From Parvicella tangerina (GTDB lineage Bacteria; Bacteroidota; Bacteroidia; Flavobacteriales_D; Parvicellaceae), in the NCBI RefSeq assembly GCF_907165195.1, contig NZ_OU015584.1, positions 806,001 to 870,000 on the forward strand: a stretch of 64,000 nt of DNA. The letters run 5' to 3'. The position numbers were made by a program, and so were the translations under genes. The notes beneath the pieces were generated by a model. That model saw nothing but the letters and a program-made list of their open reading frames with translations. It was not told the origin of the DNA and did no database searches. Below are positions 34,486-43,923 of the stretch, in pieces; the stretch's first letter is position 1; each line of letters starts with the position of its first letter.

Positions 34486-36069
34486 ATGAGATGGACATGC
34501 GTAATATTAAGTTTAGGGTTGATCATCCTGCTAGGCTGTCGCAAAAAAGAGGCCCCGCTGTCATGGAACAGTGGTTATATGGTGCCACTTGTTCATGGTT
34601 CACTTGGTATTGAAGATTTGATTCCTGACACGCTAGTGTCTGTTGATGTCGATTCATCAATTTTGCTGAGGTATGAAGGGGAATTATTGAACCTTGATCT
34701 TACAGAAATTCTTACGATTCCCGATACGGTTATGCGTGATACGTTTCTTGTTCCTTTTCCATCTCAGGTAAACCTTAGTCCGGGACAAGTTTTTATCAAC
34801 ATTCCAGAAGAACAGGAGTTAGCGCTTCAAGGAGTCTCTTTGTCTCAGGCGAAACTTTTTTCGGGAACGGTAGATTATCAACTGGAAAGCACTGTTCAAG
34901 GAGATGTTACTTATACTTATGAAATTCCTTCGGCTACAGATTGGATGGGAAATATTTTTAGAAAGACGATTACTGTTCCAGCAGCTTCTTCGGGAAGTGT
35001 ATCTCTTCAAACAGGTTCCTTTAGTTTGGATGGTTATTACTTAGATATGCAGGGTCAGAGTGGAGTTGAATACAACAAAGTGTTGACTACGATCAATTGT
35101 AAAATTGCGGAGTCTAATTCCTCTGATGTAAGTGTGTCTTCTTCAGATAAAATCATAGTTGCTAATGAGTTTAAAGACGTGGTGATTGAAGAAGCTGAAG
35201 GATATTTTGGTCAGCATACGATTAGTACAGGGTTGAATTTTGCAACATTCAGTGGTTTTTCAAAATGGGTTTCTGGAAGTATCGATATTGAAGACCTGGA
35301 ATTAAATCTTACCTTAAAAAACGGTTTAGGCATTGATGCTTTTCTACGGATCAACCAATTGCTTTCTCAGGGGGTGAACTCAACGGTCTCTTTATCGCAC
35401 TCCATTATAGGCGAGTTAATCACGCTTTCGCGAGCTTCACGGTATTATGACTCCATCGTTCCATCGGTTTATGAAACACATCTGAATGCTTCGAATAGTA
35501 ACGTAGATAACTTCCTTGAATCGTTGCCACAGGAGGTGGAATACGATATTGAAGTAGAGGTAAATCCATTAGGTAATGTTTCAGGATACAATGACTTTTA
35601 CGATATGGATGCTCCGATAGGTGTTTTCTTGGATGCTTCCATGCCGCTCAGTTTGATAGCTAATAATCTTACGCTGCAAGATACGTTAACGATCGATCTT
35701 TCTGGTGCAGCAAGTGTTAATGAGGTGACCTTGTTACTGGAAATCATGAATGGTTTACCGCTTCAGGCAAATGTTGAGATTGGTGTTCTTGATGCGAATG
35801 ACAAAGTTGTTTCAAGAATCTTTTCTCCAAATGTTGTTCCATCGGCCTTGGTTGGTTCAGATGGTAAAGTATCCAGTAGCAGCTCATCAGAACATGAAGT
35901 ATTGATAGATAGTCAAGATATGAGTAGAATCCGCGAAAACGGACGTTTGTTGTTAACTGTTGTATTTGATTCACCGGGCAATCAGCATGTAAAAATCTAC
36001 AACTCTTATCGATTAGCATATAGTGTTAAGGCAGATGCAAGCATAACAATAACAACTGGAGATGATTAA
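34486..36069 (+). CDS. Large lipoprotein of unknown function
   Basis: The 527-residue protein has a lipoprotein signal (MRWTCVILSLGLIILLGCRKK, Cys18) and a mature region of repeated beta-strands with many Ser, Thr and Asp. Segments such as SVDVDSSILLRYEGELLNL and IDIEDLELNLTLKNGLGIDAFLRINQL suggest stacked beta-sandwich or bridge-type modules. No family is recognised, although proteins of this size preceding DUF5723 barrels occur in Bacteroidota. It is the first of three overlapping or closely spaced genes; its end overlaps the next start by eight bases. Confidence 0.65.
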   Translation: MRWTCVILSLGLIILLGCRKKEAPLSWNSGYMVPLVHGSLGIEDLIPDTLVSVDVDSSILLRYEGELLNLDLTEILTIPDTVMRDTFLVPFPSQVNLSPGQVFINIPEEQELALQGVSLSQAKLFSGTVDYQLESTVQGDVTYTYEIPSATDWMGNIFRKTITVPAASSGSVSLQTGSFSLDGYYLDMQGQSGVEYNKVLTTINCKIAESNSSDVSVSSSDKIIVANEFKDVVIEEAEGYFGQHTISTGLNFATFSGFSKWVSGSIDIEDLELNLTLKNGLGIDAFLRINQLLSQGVNSTVSLSHSIIGELITLSRASRYYDSIVPSVYETHLNASNSNVDNFLESLPQEVEYDIEVEVNPLGNVSGYNDFYDMDAPIGVFLDASMPLSLIANNLTLQDTLTIDLSGAASVNEVTLLLEIMNGLPLQANVEIGVLDANDKVVSRIFSPNVVPSALVGSDGKVSSSSSSEHEVLIDSQDMSRIRENGRLLLTVVFDSPGNQHVKIYNSYRLAYSVKADASITITTGDD

Positions 36070-37297
36070 ACAGGTTGTCATATTTATAGGTCTAGCCGTG
36101 CTGAACTATTGCGCATTGGGTCAATCGATGGGACACAATATTTCTTTTTTTGATGAAGAAGTGAATCAGCGGGTTGAAGTAGAAGGTTTTGGTAGCTATG
36201 GCAGTAATGTGATGGATGTTGAAACTATGAAACTTTTCTATCAGGGTGGATATTTTGATGAAGATTTGAAAGCTGAGAGTATCCATAGGTTAACTACGAA
36301 GAACCTACTGGGAGGCGAATATGGTGCACACGTTACTTATCTGAATCCGAATGTAAAATGGCTGGATAGTGCAGGGGTTTACCTTACTTATGAGATCGGA
36401 GGTGGAGGAGGAGTCGCCTTTACGCAAGACTTGTTTAAACTTGTGTTTGTCGGAAATCACGATTATGTTGGAGACTCGGCCTTTTTATCTGGGACAGAGT
36501 TTACCAGTTACGCATATAAAAAAGTAGGCTTCGGATATAATAGAGGAAACAAGTTTAAACTTGGGTTATCACTACTATCATTTGATAATTACTCGTTTGG
36601 ACAAATTAATCGAGGAATCTATTACTCAGATGCTGGTTCAGATTCCTTGAGTTTGATGCTTAGTGGAGATTGGATGAGAGGTACAAAACAACAACTGAAT
36701 GCCCCCGCGGGTTACGGCTTAGGGTTGGATTTTGAAATGAACCTTCCTTATGAAGATACCGATTCTATGAATCTTCCTCGACTTGTGGTTGGTGTTAAGA
36801 ACTTTGGGGTATTTATGAGTGCGAAACAAATGGATGTGGTCGAGGTGGATACGCTTTACAATTATTCTGGAGTTGAAATGAATAGTCTTGCAGCATTTGG
36901 GGAAGACCTTTTTTCTGCTAGTTCTTTGCAAGACAGCTTGCTTCCAGATCCAGTTCAACAAAGAAAATTCAGGCTATTGCCTTTTGAGTTTTATTTTTAT
37001 TCCACCTCAAACCCAAATGGAAAGAAGATGCAATTGATCTATGGAATGAGGTATCGCTTTGGAGTTTCTATGATTCCGCAGATTTATTTGGGAGGCGATT
37101 GGCGTCCAACCCCAACAACAATTATCACCCCCTATATGCAGTTTGGAGGATACTCTTATTTTAAAACAGGTGTTTCAATCAGGAAAAGGATTGGAAACTT
37201 AGGGGTTGGATTAAACTTTAGTAATGTGCCTGGATTTATCACACGTGAAGCTTATCAGCAGTCAGCGGCAATTTCATTGAGCTATGGGATTAAATAA
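36062..37297 (+). CDS. Outer-membrane barrel protein, DUF5723-like
   Basis: The 411-residue protein has a signal peptide (ending ALGQS) and a body of amphipathic beta-strands ending in the outer-membrane-like AISLSYGIK. The GFGYNRGNKFKLGLSLLSFDNYSFG and FEFYFYSTSNPNGKKMQLIYGMRYRFGVSMIPQIYLGGDWRP segments resemble the DUF5723 barrels common in Bacteroidota. It overlaps the upstream lipoprotein gene by eight bases. The likely job is an outer-membrane channel or anchor for the lipoprotein and the T9SS protein that follows; this is inferred from the operon. Confidence 0.7.
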   Translation: MIKQVVIFIGLAVLNYCALGQSMGHNISFFDEEVNQRVEVEGFGSYGSNVMDVETMKLFYQGGYFDEDLKAESIHRLTTKNLLGGEYGAHVTYLNPNVKWLDSAGVYLTYEIGGGGGVAFTQDLFKLVFVGNHDYVGDSAFLSGTEFTSYAYKKVGFGYNRGNKFKLGLSLLSFDNYSFGQINRGIYYSDAGSDSLSLMLSGDWMRGTKQQLNAPAGYGLGLDFEMNLPYEDTDSMNLPRLVVGVKNFGVFMSAKQMDVVEVDTLYNYSGVEMNSLAAFGEDLFSASSLQDSLLPDPVQQRKFRLLPFEFYFYSTSNPNGKKMQLIYGMRYRFGVSMIPQIYLGGDWRPTPTTIITPYMQFGGYSYFKTGVSIRKRIGNLGVGLNFSNVPGFITREAYQQSAAISLSYGIK

Positions 37298-37301
37298 GTA
37301 C

Positions 37302-38708
37302 ATGAAAATCGTTTTGTTAGTTCTTATTTCTTTAGAAGTAGGTGCGCAGTCTTTCTATAAGGTAATTGGAACCTCTGGTAATGATTATGCGGAACAAGTG
37401 ATCAACGATCGGGATAGCGGTTACGTGGTGGTTGGAGGTACTGAGGGATTGGGACAAGGTGAGATGGATGGTTACATGGTAAAATTAGACACTGCTGGGA
37501 ATCTTCAGTGGACAAGAACTTTTGGAAATGAGAATGTGGATTGGTTAACGAGTGTTGTGTTGCTTGATGATGGTATGTTGGCTTGTGGGTATAGTAATGT
37601 TGCAGGTGATTATCAGATGTACTTGGTACGAACTAATGAAATTGGTCAGGTAGTGTGGGAAAGAACTATCGGTAATGATAACTGGGAGTTTCCTCAGGAG
37701 CTAACCTTAGTAAATGACACTACAGTTGTATTGGTAGGAGAAGTTTATGTGGCCGGTTCAACAACTACAGATGCCCTTGTAGCTTCTGTCTCAATTTCTG
37801 GGGATTCACTTTGGTATAGAACCTTTGGCGGTGCTGATGATGACGTGTTAGAAAGGGTTATTACCAGCGATTCGGGACAGGTTTATGTATGCGGTACATA
37901 TACTGTTCAACAGGATGACACAGACTATTGGGTCGGTCGATTAGATAATTCTGGAGACTTCATTTGGGAACTTTTTCTGGGAGACACGTTAAATGATGAG
38001 GGCCATGGAATTGCGGAGTTAATCACGGGTGAATTTGTGGTGACTGGAGGAGATAATGATACGACATCTACTAATTTGGATAATGTTTTTTATAAAATTG
38101 ATAGTAATGGCAATGTACTTTATCAAAATATCTTAAATAACCCTAATGATGATATAGGGATTGATGTGGTCAGTTATTCAGATACCAACTTGTTTTTTTT
38201 AGTAAGTCAGAGTTCTTCTGTAGGATTTGGAGGGTTTGATACGTGGGTGTTTGATTGCAATTATTACATGTGGGGTATTGGTGACCTGTCTTTTAGTTTT
38301 GGAACACTAGATGATGAATGGGTGACAGATGCAGATACAACTTTTGATAGAGGGATCATAACAGTTGGTAACATGCAAGACGATGTGTTGGGTAATGTGA
38401 TTTTTGTGCATAAGACCAGAGCAGGTGAGGCCTTGTTAAATACATACGATACGGAACAAGATCTCGAAGTTGCAGATCCAATTGGTTCAAAGACGATTTT
38501 TTATCCTAATCCGATTTCTGCTGGCGAAATTCATTGGTCTCAAAAGGATAGGTTTTTAGGAAGTGAATATGTTATTCATGACCTTCAGGGAAAAGTAGTT
38601 CAATCGGGTGTTGTCAATTCTGGAAGTTTAACAATTGATCTAAAGAGTGGTTATTATCTCTTGAAGATTGGAGAAGTAGTTTGGAATTTCTCAGTCATTG
38701 AACGTTAG
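37302..38708 (+). CDS. T9SS-secreted protein with beta-propeller-like repeats
   Basis: I start at ATG 37302 (MKIVLLVLISLEVGAQS), which gives 468 residues and a clean signal peptide, instead of the frame at 37284 that overlaps the previous gene. Four to six repeats of about 50 residues with the pattern GG...G..D.W..KLD..GN..W...FG form a bacterial repeat propeller (first clear copy VVGGTEGLGQGEMDGYMVKLDTAGNLQWTRTFG). The protein ends with a type A sorting domain (KTIFYPNPISAGEIHWSQ, YVIHDLQGKVVQSGVVNSG, GYYLLKIGEVVWNFSVI). It ends in a TTAG that overlaps the stop of the convergent GT-C gene. Confidence 0.85.
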   Translation: MKIVLLVLISLEVGAQSFYKVIGTSGNDYAEQVINDRDSGYVVVGGTEGLGQGEMDGYMVKLDTAGNLQWTRTFGNENVDWLTSVVLLDDGMLACGYSNVAGDYQMYLVRTNEIGQVVWERTIGNDNWEFPQELTLVNDTTVVLVGEVYVAGSTTTDALVASVSISGDSLWYRTFGGADDDVLERVITSDSGQVYVCGTYTVQQDDTDYWVGRLDNSGDFIWELFLGDTLNDEGHGIAELITGEFVVTGGDNDTTSTNLDNVFYKIDSNGNVLYQNILNNPNDDIGIDVVSYSDTNLFFLVSQSSSVGFGGFDTWVFDCNYYMWGIGDLSFSFGTLDDEWVTDADTTFDRGIITVGNMQDDVLGNVIFVHKTRAGEALLNTYDTEQDLEVADPIGSKTIFYPNPISAGEIHWSQKDRFLGSEYVIHDLQGKVVQSGVVNSGSLTIDLKSGYYLLKIGEVVWNFSVIER

Positions 38709-40072
38709 TATTCATCAAATCCTTGTTTTGCTTTTTCAATATCAGGATGATGAAGTTTCTCTTGATAACCAGGTTGAGGATACCGATGCAAGAAATTATG
38801 CCAATAGGCTTCTTTAGTCATCGATTCCCAGTGAATAGCGTCTGATTTTTTTTGAAGTGTTTGAAATAAGTTAAAGCAGATCAGGAGCCCGAAAATGCTC
38901 AAGGTTGAGAATTTGCTCCACTTTGTTTCAAGTGCTTTGGAAAGTAAACTTCCCAACCCAATTGCAAGAATCGGGTAGAAATCAATGATCGGACGACAGC
39001 CAAAGCTTCCTCCGTACCACCAATTCCACCAGCTGAACATGATATAAACTGTCGGAACCAGAACAATGAGTGAACTAATTCTGTTTTTGATACTGAGCCC
39101 CAGTCCAATTAACCCAAAAATCATGATTGGCGTGTAAAGAAGCCAACCTTTTCTATAGCTAAACAATCCATCGATAATATGTGGATTCGTAAAGAAAAAT
39201 TGCTCACCAGAATAGGAGTTATAAATAAATTGTCCAGTGAGACTCTTCCAATAGATAAGTTGTGGTAAAAGCATTAGCATTGCAGCAAGGCTAATTACCA
39301 GAAGTAAGGGTAGCTTTTCATAAAATAGTTTCAACCTATTTTTGAATTTGGTAATGCCCTCAAGTTGATACGTTAGAAAGAATAAAAGTACAACTCCATT
39401 TACTGGACGTATGAGGGTGATTAACCCGAGAGTTAGTCCGATAACCAGCGAATTTCGGAACGTTGAACAGTTGTGCCATCGATCCGTAAAATAGAGGAAT
39501 AATGAGATGAGGAAAAAATTGTAGGCATGCGGCATCAAGGGTTCTACAGTGATGTAATAGAACAGGTTTGTTCCGAAATAGATACTAATGAGTGTTAACG
39601 AAACAACATGGTCTGTAAAGTGTTTGAGTAAGAAGGAGCGAAGAAATATAGCTCCTAAAATGGTAAAGAAAAGCGATGAGATGACTAACCAAAATTCAAA
39701 GGTTTCTGAGAACCCCCTTGCTTTACTTGAGTCATCATCAATAGCATCTGCTACAAAGAAAAAAGGACTGTACAGGAAACTTAAACCCATTGTGGTTTTG
39801 ATCACTTTACTTCCGTTGGGTGCCGTTTCTGGCCAGTACATTTGGTGTTCGTGATAAAAAGTGCTGTCCTTTTCAACAAAAGTCAAACGGATATCTTTTT
39901 CGATAAATGTAGCAGGCAAGTAGGCATAATAAGAGGTGACATCCCATGCAATTAATTTTCCAGATTTTCCAGCATTTTGCCAGGGACTAAACTTGATCAC
40001 TGTACCTATTAAAAGTAGTACAACGACAACCATTACGTGAATGGATCTGATTTTTTTTATCAAATCAAGCAC
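38705..40072 (-). CDS. Multi-pass GT-C-type membrane protein
   Basis: The 455-residue protein starts at GTG (40070-40072) in a TAGTG overlap with the stop of the OmpA-family gene upstream. It has about ten membrane spans. The first loop carries an aspartate in IAWDVTSYYAYLPA, followed by the EPLMPHAYNFFLISLFLYF and GLITLIRPVNGVVLLFFL spans, as in the GT-C fold of polyprenyl-phosphate-sugar glycosyltransferases. A membrane glycosyltransferase role is plausible. The family cannot be fixed without a search. Confidence 0.7.
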   Translation of the reverse strand: MLDLIKKIRSIHVMVVVVLLLIGTVIKFSPWQNAGKSGKLIAWDVTSYYAYLPATFIEKDIRLTFVEKDSTFYHEHQMYWPETAPNGSKVIKTTMGLSFLYSPFFFVADAIDDDSSKARGFSETFEFWLVISSLFFTILGAIFLRSFLLKHFTDHVVSLTLISIYFGTNLFYYITVEPLMPHAYNFFLISLFLYFTDRWHNCSTFRNSLVIGLTLGLITLIRPVNGVVLLFFLTYQLEGITKFKNRLKLFYEKLPLLLVISLAAMLMLLPQLIYWKSLTGQFIYNSYSGEQFFFTNPHIIDGLFSYRKGWLLYTPIMIFGLIGLGLSIKNRISSLIVLVPTVYIMFSWWNWWYGGSFGCRPIIDFYPILAIGLGSLLSKALETKWSKFSTLSIFGLLICFNLFQTLQKKSDAIHWESMTKEAYWHNFLHRYPQPGYQEKLHHPDIEKAKQGFDEY

Positions 40073-42069
40073 TATAAGATTTTTGCAACCGTACGTCTAT
40101 TTAGCGCTTTGTTTTCAGGAGTGTCATTCGGCCTGATCGGTTCAGTTTCACCATAACCTTTGTGGGTAAGCCTTGATTCATCTATACCATGTTTGATTAA
40201 CCAGTCTTTAACCGCTTTTGCACGATTCTTAGATAGCGTCATGTTGTGAGCATCATCTCCATCACTATCGGTATGACCTCCAAGCTCAATTTTGATCGAG
40301 GAATTTTTCGTGAGAAAATCTTTTAGTTTTTCCAATTCAGGAATAGATTCAGGCTTGAGGTCTGATTTGTCTACGTCAAAGAAGATGTTTTTTAACACGA
40401 TTTCGCTTCCTGTTTTTATAGGCTGCATTGGAACGTTGACAATAAAACCTTCTTCGGTTTTTTCTAATTCATCTAGGGAGAAGTTTTGAGAAAAATACAG
40501 GTAATTTTCATGTTCCGCAATTACACCAAAATCCTTGTTCGTTGGGATAGCAACCAAGAACTCTCCATTTCCACTATTGGCAATAGCTCTTTTGTATAGC
40601 TGTCCTGTTTTCAAATCAAAGAGCTGGAAGTCTGCTGCTAGAGGTTCTTTGGAGATGCTGTCGTAAACAAACCCTTTCATATAGGTTGTCTTGATGGGTT
40701 GATATTCTTTGGGTAGCTTAAATCGGTACAAATCGAGACTACCATAGCCCCCTTCTCGGTCAGAAGCGAAGTATGCAATATCTCCTTTTGAAGATACTAA
40801 TAGACTATTTTCATCCATGTGTGTGTTGATAGGGTAGCCTAAATTAACCGGCTTTCCCCAGGTGCCATCAGCTTGCATTCTACACATGTAAATATCGGTG
40901 CCTCCCATTCCAATGTGTCCATCAGAAGTGAAATATAGCGTTTGACCATCAGGATGAATCTGAACGCTTTCTTCTTTGCCTGGTGTATTGATGTAATCAG
41001 GAAGTCGCTCTGGTTTTGACCATCCACTAGCCGTAATCTCACTCACATATATGTCTTGATGTTTACCCCCCGTTTGTTTACTCATAGCTCCTCGTATGAA
41101 GTAAAGCGTTTTTCCATCACTAGAGAAACTAGGCTGTGTTTCCCAATGAGCTGAATTGATAGGTGCACCCATGTTGGAGGGTTTTGTCCATTCTTTTCCA
41201 ATTTTTTCGCTCACAAATAGGTCACAACTCCCGTAGCCTTGACGGTCTGCACCATAGTCTTTATCACCATAACCGACTTCGCATCCTACCATAATAATAT
41301 ATTTACCATCTGCAGAGAAGGTCGGAGCTCCTTCATTATAAACGGTGTTTATATTCGGACTTACACTTTTTCCAAGTGTCCATTCATGTGGAGATTCAGA
41401 CTCAGCAACCAAGATCTCTTCTTGATGGCCATAATTGATTTCTCTGGGGTCAATTACATCTCTGGTGTACAAGAGTTGTTTGTCATCTGCTGTGATTGAT
41501 GGAAAGTATTCAGGACGCTCTGAGTTAATATTTGGTCCCATATTGATTGGCTCAAATGCAACAGGGTGCTTCTTCGCTTCAATGGCGAAATTACAATTGT
41601 CAATGTACCGATATGCTTTGTTTACCATTTCCTGATTTGCGTTTCGATCCTTAATATAAATGTTAGCGTACTTCAAACACTTCTCATAATCACCTATTGC
41701 CATGTTCATGCTGGCCATATAGAAGTATTCAGCATGACTCACTGGTTTACCAAGCGCAAACATGGTCTCTTTTTGCGCAATTGCTTTAGCAAAATCTTTT
41801 CGTTCAATGTACACATTACTGAGCATCATGTGAGCTTCAACAAATTCCGGGTCTTTTTCCAGTGCTTTTAATAACGCTTCTTCTGCACAGTCAAGGTTTC
41901 GTTTGCCTGTTTGCGGACTAATATCATTAAAGCAACTCCTACCTTCTTCATAGAGCTTGATCGCTTTTTTATGAGAACTGGTGTAGTGACCAGGTTGAGC
42001 TACACTGCAGTTCACCAGTAAGATCATGGTTAGGCATGTGTAAAATATTTTTGATGTTAAGTTCTTCAT
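40072..42069 (-). CDS. PorE-like OmpA-family protein with TPR and PD40 domains
   Basis: The 665-residue protein has a signal sequence (cleavage near SVAQ, or a lipid attachment at Cys in LVNCSVAQ), TPR repeats (about residues 30-150), a PD40/WD40-like beta-propeller (about 190-440; PDGQTLYFTSDGHIGMGGTDIYM), a carboxypeptidase-regulatory-like domain (about 455-530) and a C-terminal OmpA domain (about 555-665; FFDVDKSDLKPESIPELEKL, GHTDSDG, NRRTVAKI). This order is that of PorE, a peptidoglycan-binding component of T9SS, so I call it PorE-like. Its start overlaps the end of queE by four bases. Confidence 0.82.
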   Translation of the reverse strand: MKNLTSKIFYTCLTMILLVNCSVAQPGHYTSSHKKAIKLYEEGRSCFNDISPQTGKRNLDCAEEALLKALEKDPEFVEAHMMLSNVYIERKDFAKAIAQKETMFALGKPVSHAEYFYMASMNMAIGDYEKCLKYANIYIKDRNANQEMVNKAYRYIDNCNFAIEAKKHPVAFEPINMGPNINSERPEYFPSITADDKQLLYTRDVIDPREINYGHQEEILVAESESPHEWTLGKSVSPNINTVYNEGAPTFSADGKYIIMVGCEVGYGDKDYGADRQGYGSCDLFVSEKIGKEWTKPSNMGAPINSAHWETQPSFSSDGKTLYFIRGAMSKQTGGKHQDIYVSEITASGWSKPERLPDYINTPGKEESVQIHPDGQTLYFTSDGHIGMGGTDIYMCRMQADGTWGKPVNLGYPINTHMDENSLLVSSKGDIAYFASDREGGYGSLDLYRFKLPKEYQPIKTTYMKGFVYDSISKEPLAADFQLFDLKTGQLYKRAIANSGNGEFLVAIPTNKDFGVIAEHENYLYFSQNFSLDELEKTEEGFIVNVPMQPIKTGSEIVLKNIFFDVDKSDLKPESIPELEKLKDFLTKNSSIKIELGGHTDSDGDDAHNMTLSKNRAKAVKDWLIKHGIDESRLTHKGYGETEPIRPNDTPENKALNRRTVAKIL

Positions 42070-42692
42070 TCTACGCCAATATATTTATGGGTTTGTAACG
42101 AAATATTCCAGTTATGATTTGCTTTGATATAATCAATAATTAAATCAGTGTTTTCTTCTTTTTTACTCCATTCAGGTTGAAGGTAGAGTTTGCAGTTTTC
42201 AGCGACCTTTTGTCGATGACCTTCAGCCCAACTCAAGTCAGATCGGTTAAAGACGATCACCTTCAGTTCATTCGCGATGTGATAAACTTCATCTGTTGGA
42301 GCTTTGAACTTTTTTGGAGAGAAGCATATCCAATCGAATTGACCTTTTATGGAATATACACCTGACGTTTCCAGCGCTATAAAAATATTTTCTTTATGCA
42401 GCTCGTTGGTCAGTTCAGTCAAGTCATACATGGCAGGTTCACCTCCTGTAATTACCACAAAGTTAGCGCCTTGTTCCTTGACAAAGTGAACGATCTCATC
42501 AATGCTTTTTTGGGGGTGATCTTGCGCTTCCCAACTCTCCTTTACATCGCACCAATGACAGCCAACATCACATCCGCCTAAACGAATAAAGACAGCAGGT
42601 CTTCCTGAATAATATCCTTCCCCTTGGATGGAGTAAAACATTTCCATTATCGGAAGGCTTGAGCCCTTGTTATCATTTTTTTTATCAGTCAT
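42066..42692 (-). CDS. queE: 7-carboxy-7-deazaguanine synthase
   Basis: The 208-residue protein is a short radical SAM enzyme. The Cx3Cx2C motif at Cys41, Cys45 and Cys48 (GGCDVGCHWCDVKESW) coordinates the iron-sulfur cluster. GEGYYSGRPAVFIRL precedes it and VVITGGEPAMYDL provides the SAM-binding GGEP motif. It makes the 7-deazaguanine core of queuosine and related compounds. The other que genes are not present in the window, so the pathway is split. Its start lies directly after the stop of the YwqK-like gene (TAG followed by ATG). Confidence 0.9.
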   Translation of the reverse strand: MTDKKNDNKGSSLPIMEMFYSIQGEGYYSGRPAVFIRLGGCDVGCHWCDVKESWEAQDHPQKSIDEIVHFVKEQGANFVVITGGEPAMYDLTELTNELHKENIFIALETSGVYSIKGQFDWICFSPKKFKAPTDEVYHIANELKVIVFNRSDLSWAEGHRQKVAENCKLYLQPEWSKKEENTDLIIDYIKANHNWNISLQTHKYIGVE

Positions 42693-43796
42693 CTATTCCT
42701 CTTCGTTAGTCTCGTTTTCCTCCTCTTTATTCTTCTTATTTTTACCAAATAGACCTCCCAGACCACCTTTTTTTCTTTCTGAAGCATCGTCAGATTTCTT
42801 TTTGTTCAAAAGGTCGTTCAACTCGACCAGATCGAGGTCATTTTTCGGTTTTCCAAATCGGTCGTATTCAACCGCTTTGAGTAAAACTCCGTCATCATAG
42901 AGTGCGGTAGTAGCGTTTTTACCACTTTCCTGAAACATGTCCCAAATACCATCTTGTAAGTCGTTCTTGAAGTTGCCAGTTTGTTTGATCTGACCGTTTT
43001 CATAGTAGATGGTCCATTTCCCTTCCTTATCACCGTTTTTATATTCTGTTTCTGACTTTAGCGCACCACTTTCGTAATAGCTCTGAGCTTTTCCATCAGG
43101 TTCATCATTGCTATAGGTTTTCTCCGTTTTTATGGTGTGTTCTTCGTTGTTGTAATAAGTGATGTAAGGACCATCCATTTTATTCTTTTTGTAGGAAACA
43201 GATTTTTCGATAGCTCCATTCTCATAAAAGTAACGGCATTCACCATCTAGCATATCGTTTTCATATTTGAGAATCTTGGTGGTATCTCCGTTCTCCTTGA
43301 AAAAATACCAGGTGCCAATCTTTTGGCCCATGTTGTAGGTGTTCCCCCAGGCAACTTGTTGTTCACTATGGTCTTCTGGACCGTTGTCGTACCAATATCC
43401 CCAGGTGCCATGTTCTACACCATTAACATGGATAATAAAAGCTTTGATATCCCCGCTTTCATAATAAACATAGGCCGTGTCATTATCTTTTCCGTTGACA
43501 AAGCTTGCTTTTCTTTCCAGCTTTCCGTTGGGGAAGTACGAAACGCATAGGCCAGTAAATGGTTTGTTCGTTTTCGAGTGATAAACCAGCTGATTACCAG
43601 GGTCAAACTCTAAGTCTTGATTACAGTTTACTGGTTTTTCTCCTTTGGTAGGATACAGTTTGCTGGGATCATCACCTGTATAAGTATTGTTTTGTTCGTT
43701 CGTGTTGTTGTTTTCTTCGGTACCAGAGCCTCCTCGTTTGATCTGCCCAAGAGAAAGTATTGGAATAAATATAATTAGGAATAATATTTGCCTCAT
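42693..43796 (-). CDS. MORN-repeat protein, YwqK-like
   Basis: The 367-residue protein has a signal peptide (ending ILSLGQ), a polar linker, and a long array of MORN-type repeats (for example YENGQIKQTGNFKNDLQDGIWDMF, YYESGALKSETEYKNGDKEGKWTIYYENG). The last part is charged and Gly/Lys-rich (KKGGLGGLFGKNKKNKEEENETNEEE). Such proteins are often annotated as YwqK family antitoxins, but with a signal peptide and no toxin gene nearby I would not read it as an antitoxin. It is the first gene of the run YwqK-like, queE, PorE-like, GT-C. Confidence 0.82.
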   Translation of the reverse strand: MRQILFLIIFIPILSLGQIKRGGSGTEENNNTNEQNNTYTGDDPSKLYPTKGEKPVNCNQDLEFDPGNQLVYHSKTNKPFTGLCVSYFPNGKLERKASFVNGKDNDTAYVYYESGDIKAFIIHVNGVEHGTWGYWYDNGPEDHSEQQVAWGNTYNMGQKIGTWYFFKENGDTTKILKYENDMLDGECRYFYENGAIEKSVSYKKNKMDGPYITYYNNEEHTIKTEKTYSNDEPDGKAQSYYESGALKSETEYKNGDKEGKWTIYYENGQIKQTGNFKNDLQDGIWDMFQESGKNATTALYDDGVLLKAVEYDRFGKPKNDLDLVELNDLLNKKKSDDASERKKGGLGGLFGKNKKNKEEENETNEEE

Positions 43797-43923
43797 AATC
43801 TACAATAATTGTAATTTCTGCTAATTTACAAAACATATATTGTGCCTAAATACGTTTACATGAAAATTAGCACATGATGAAAGTATAACCAGCTAATTGA
43901 ATATTGTTACCTTCGTTTACAAG

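Noticed and set aside
42693-43796. YwqK-family protein as a toxin-antitoxin antitoxin
   Set aside because: It has a signal peptide, many MORN repeats and no toxin gene nearby; the antitoxin label is a family name only.
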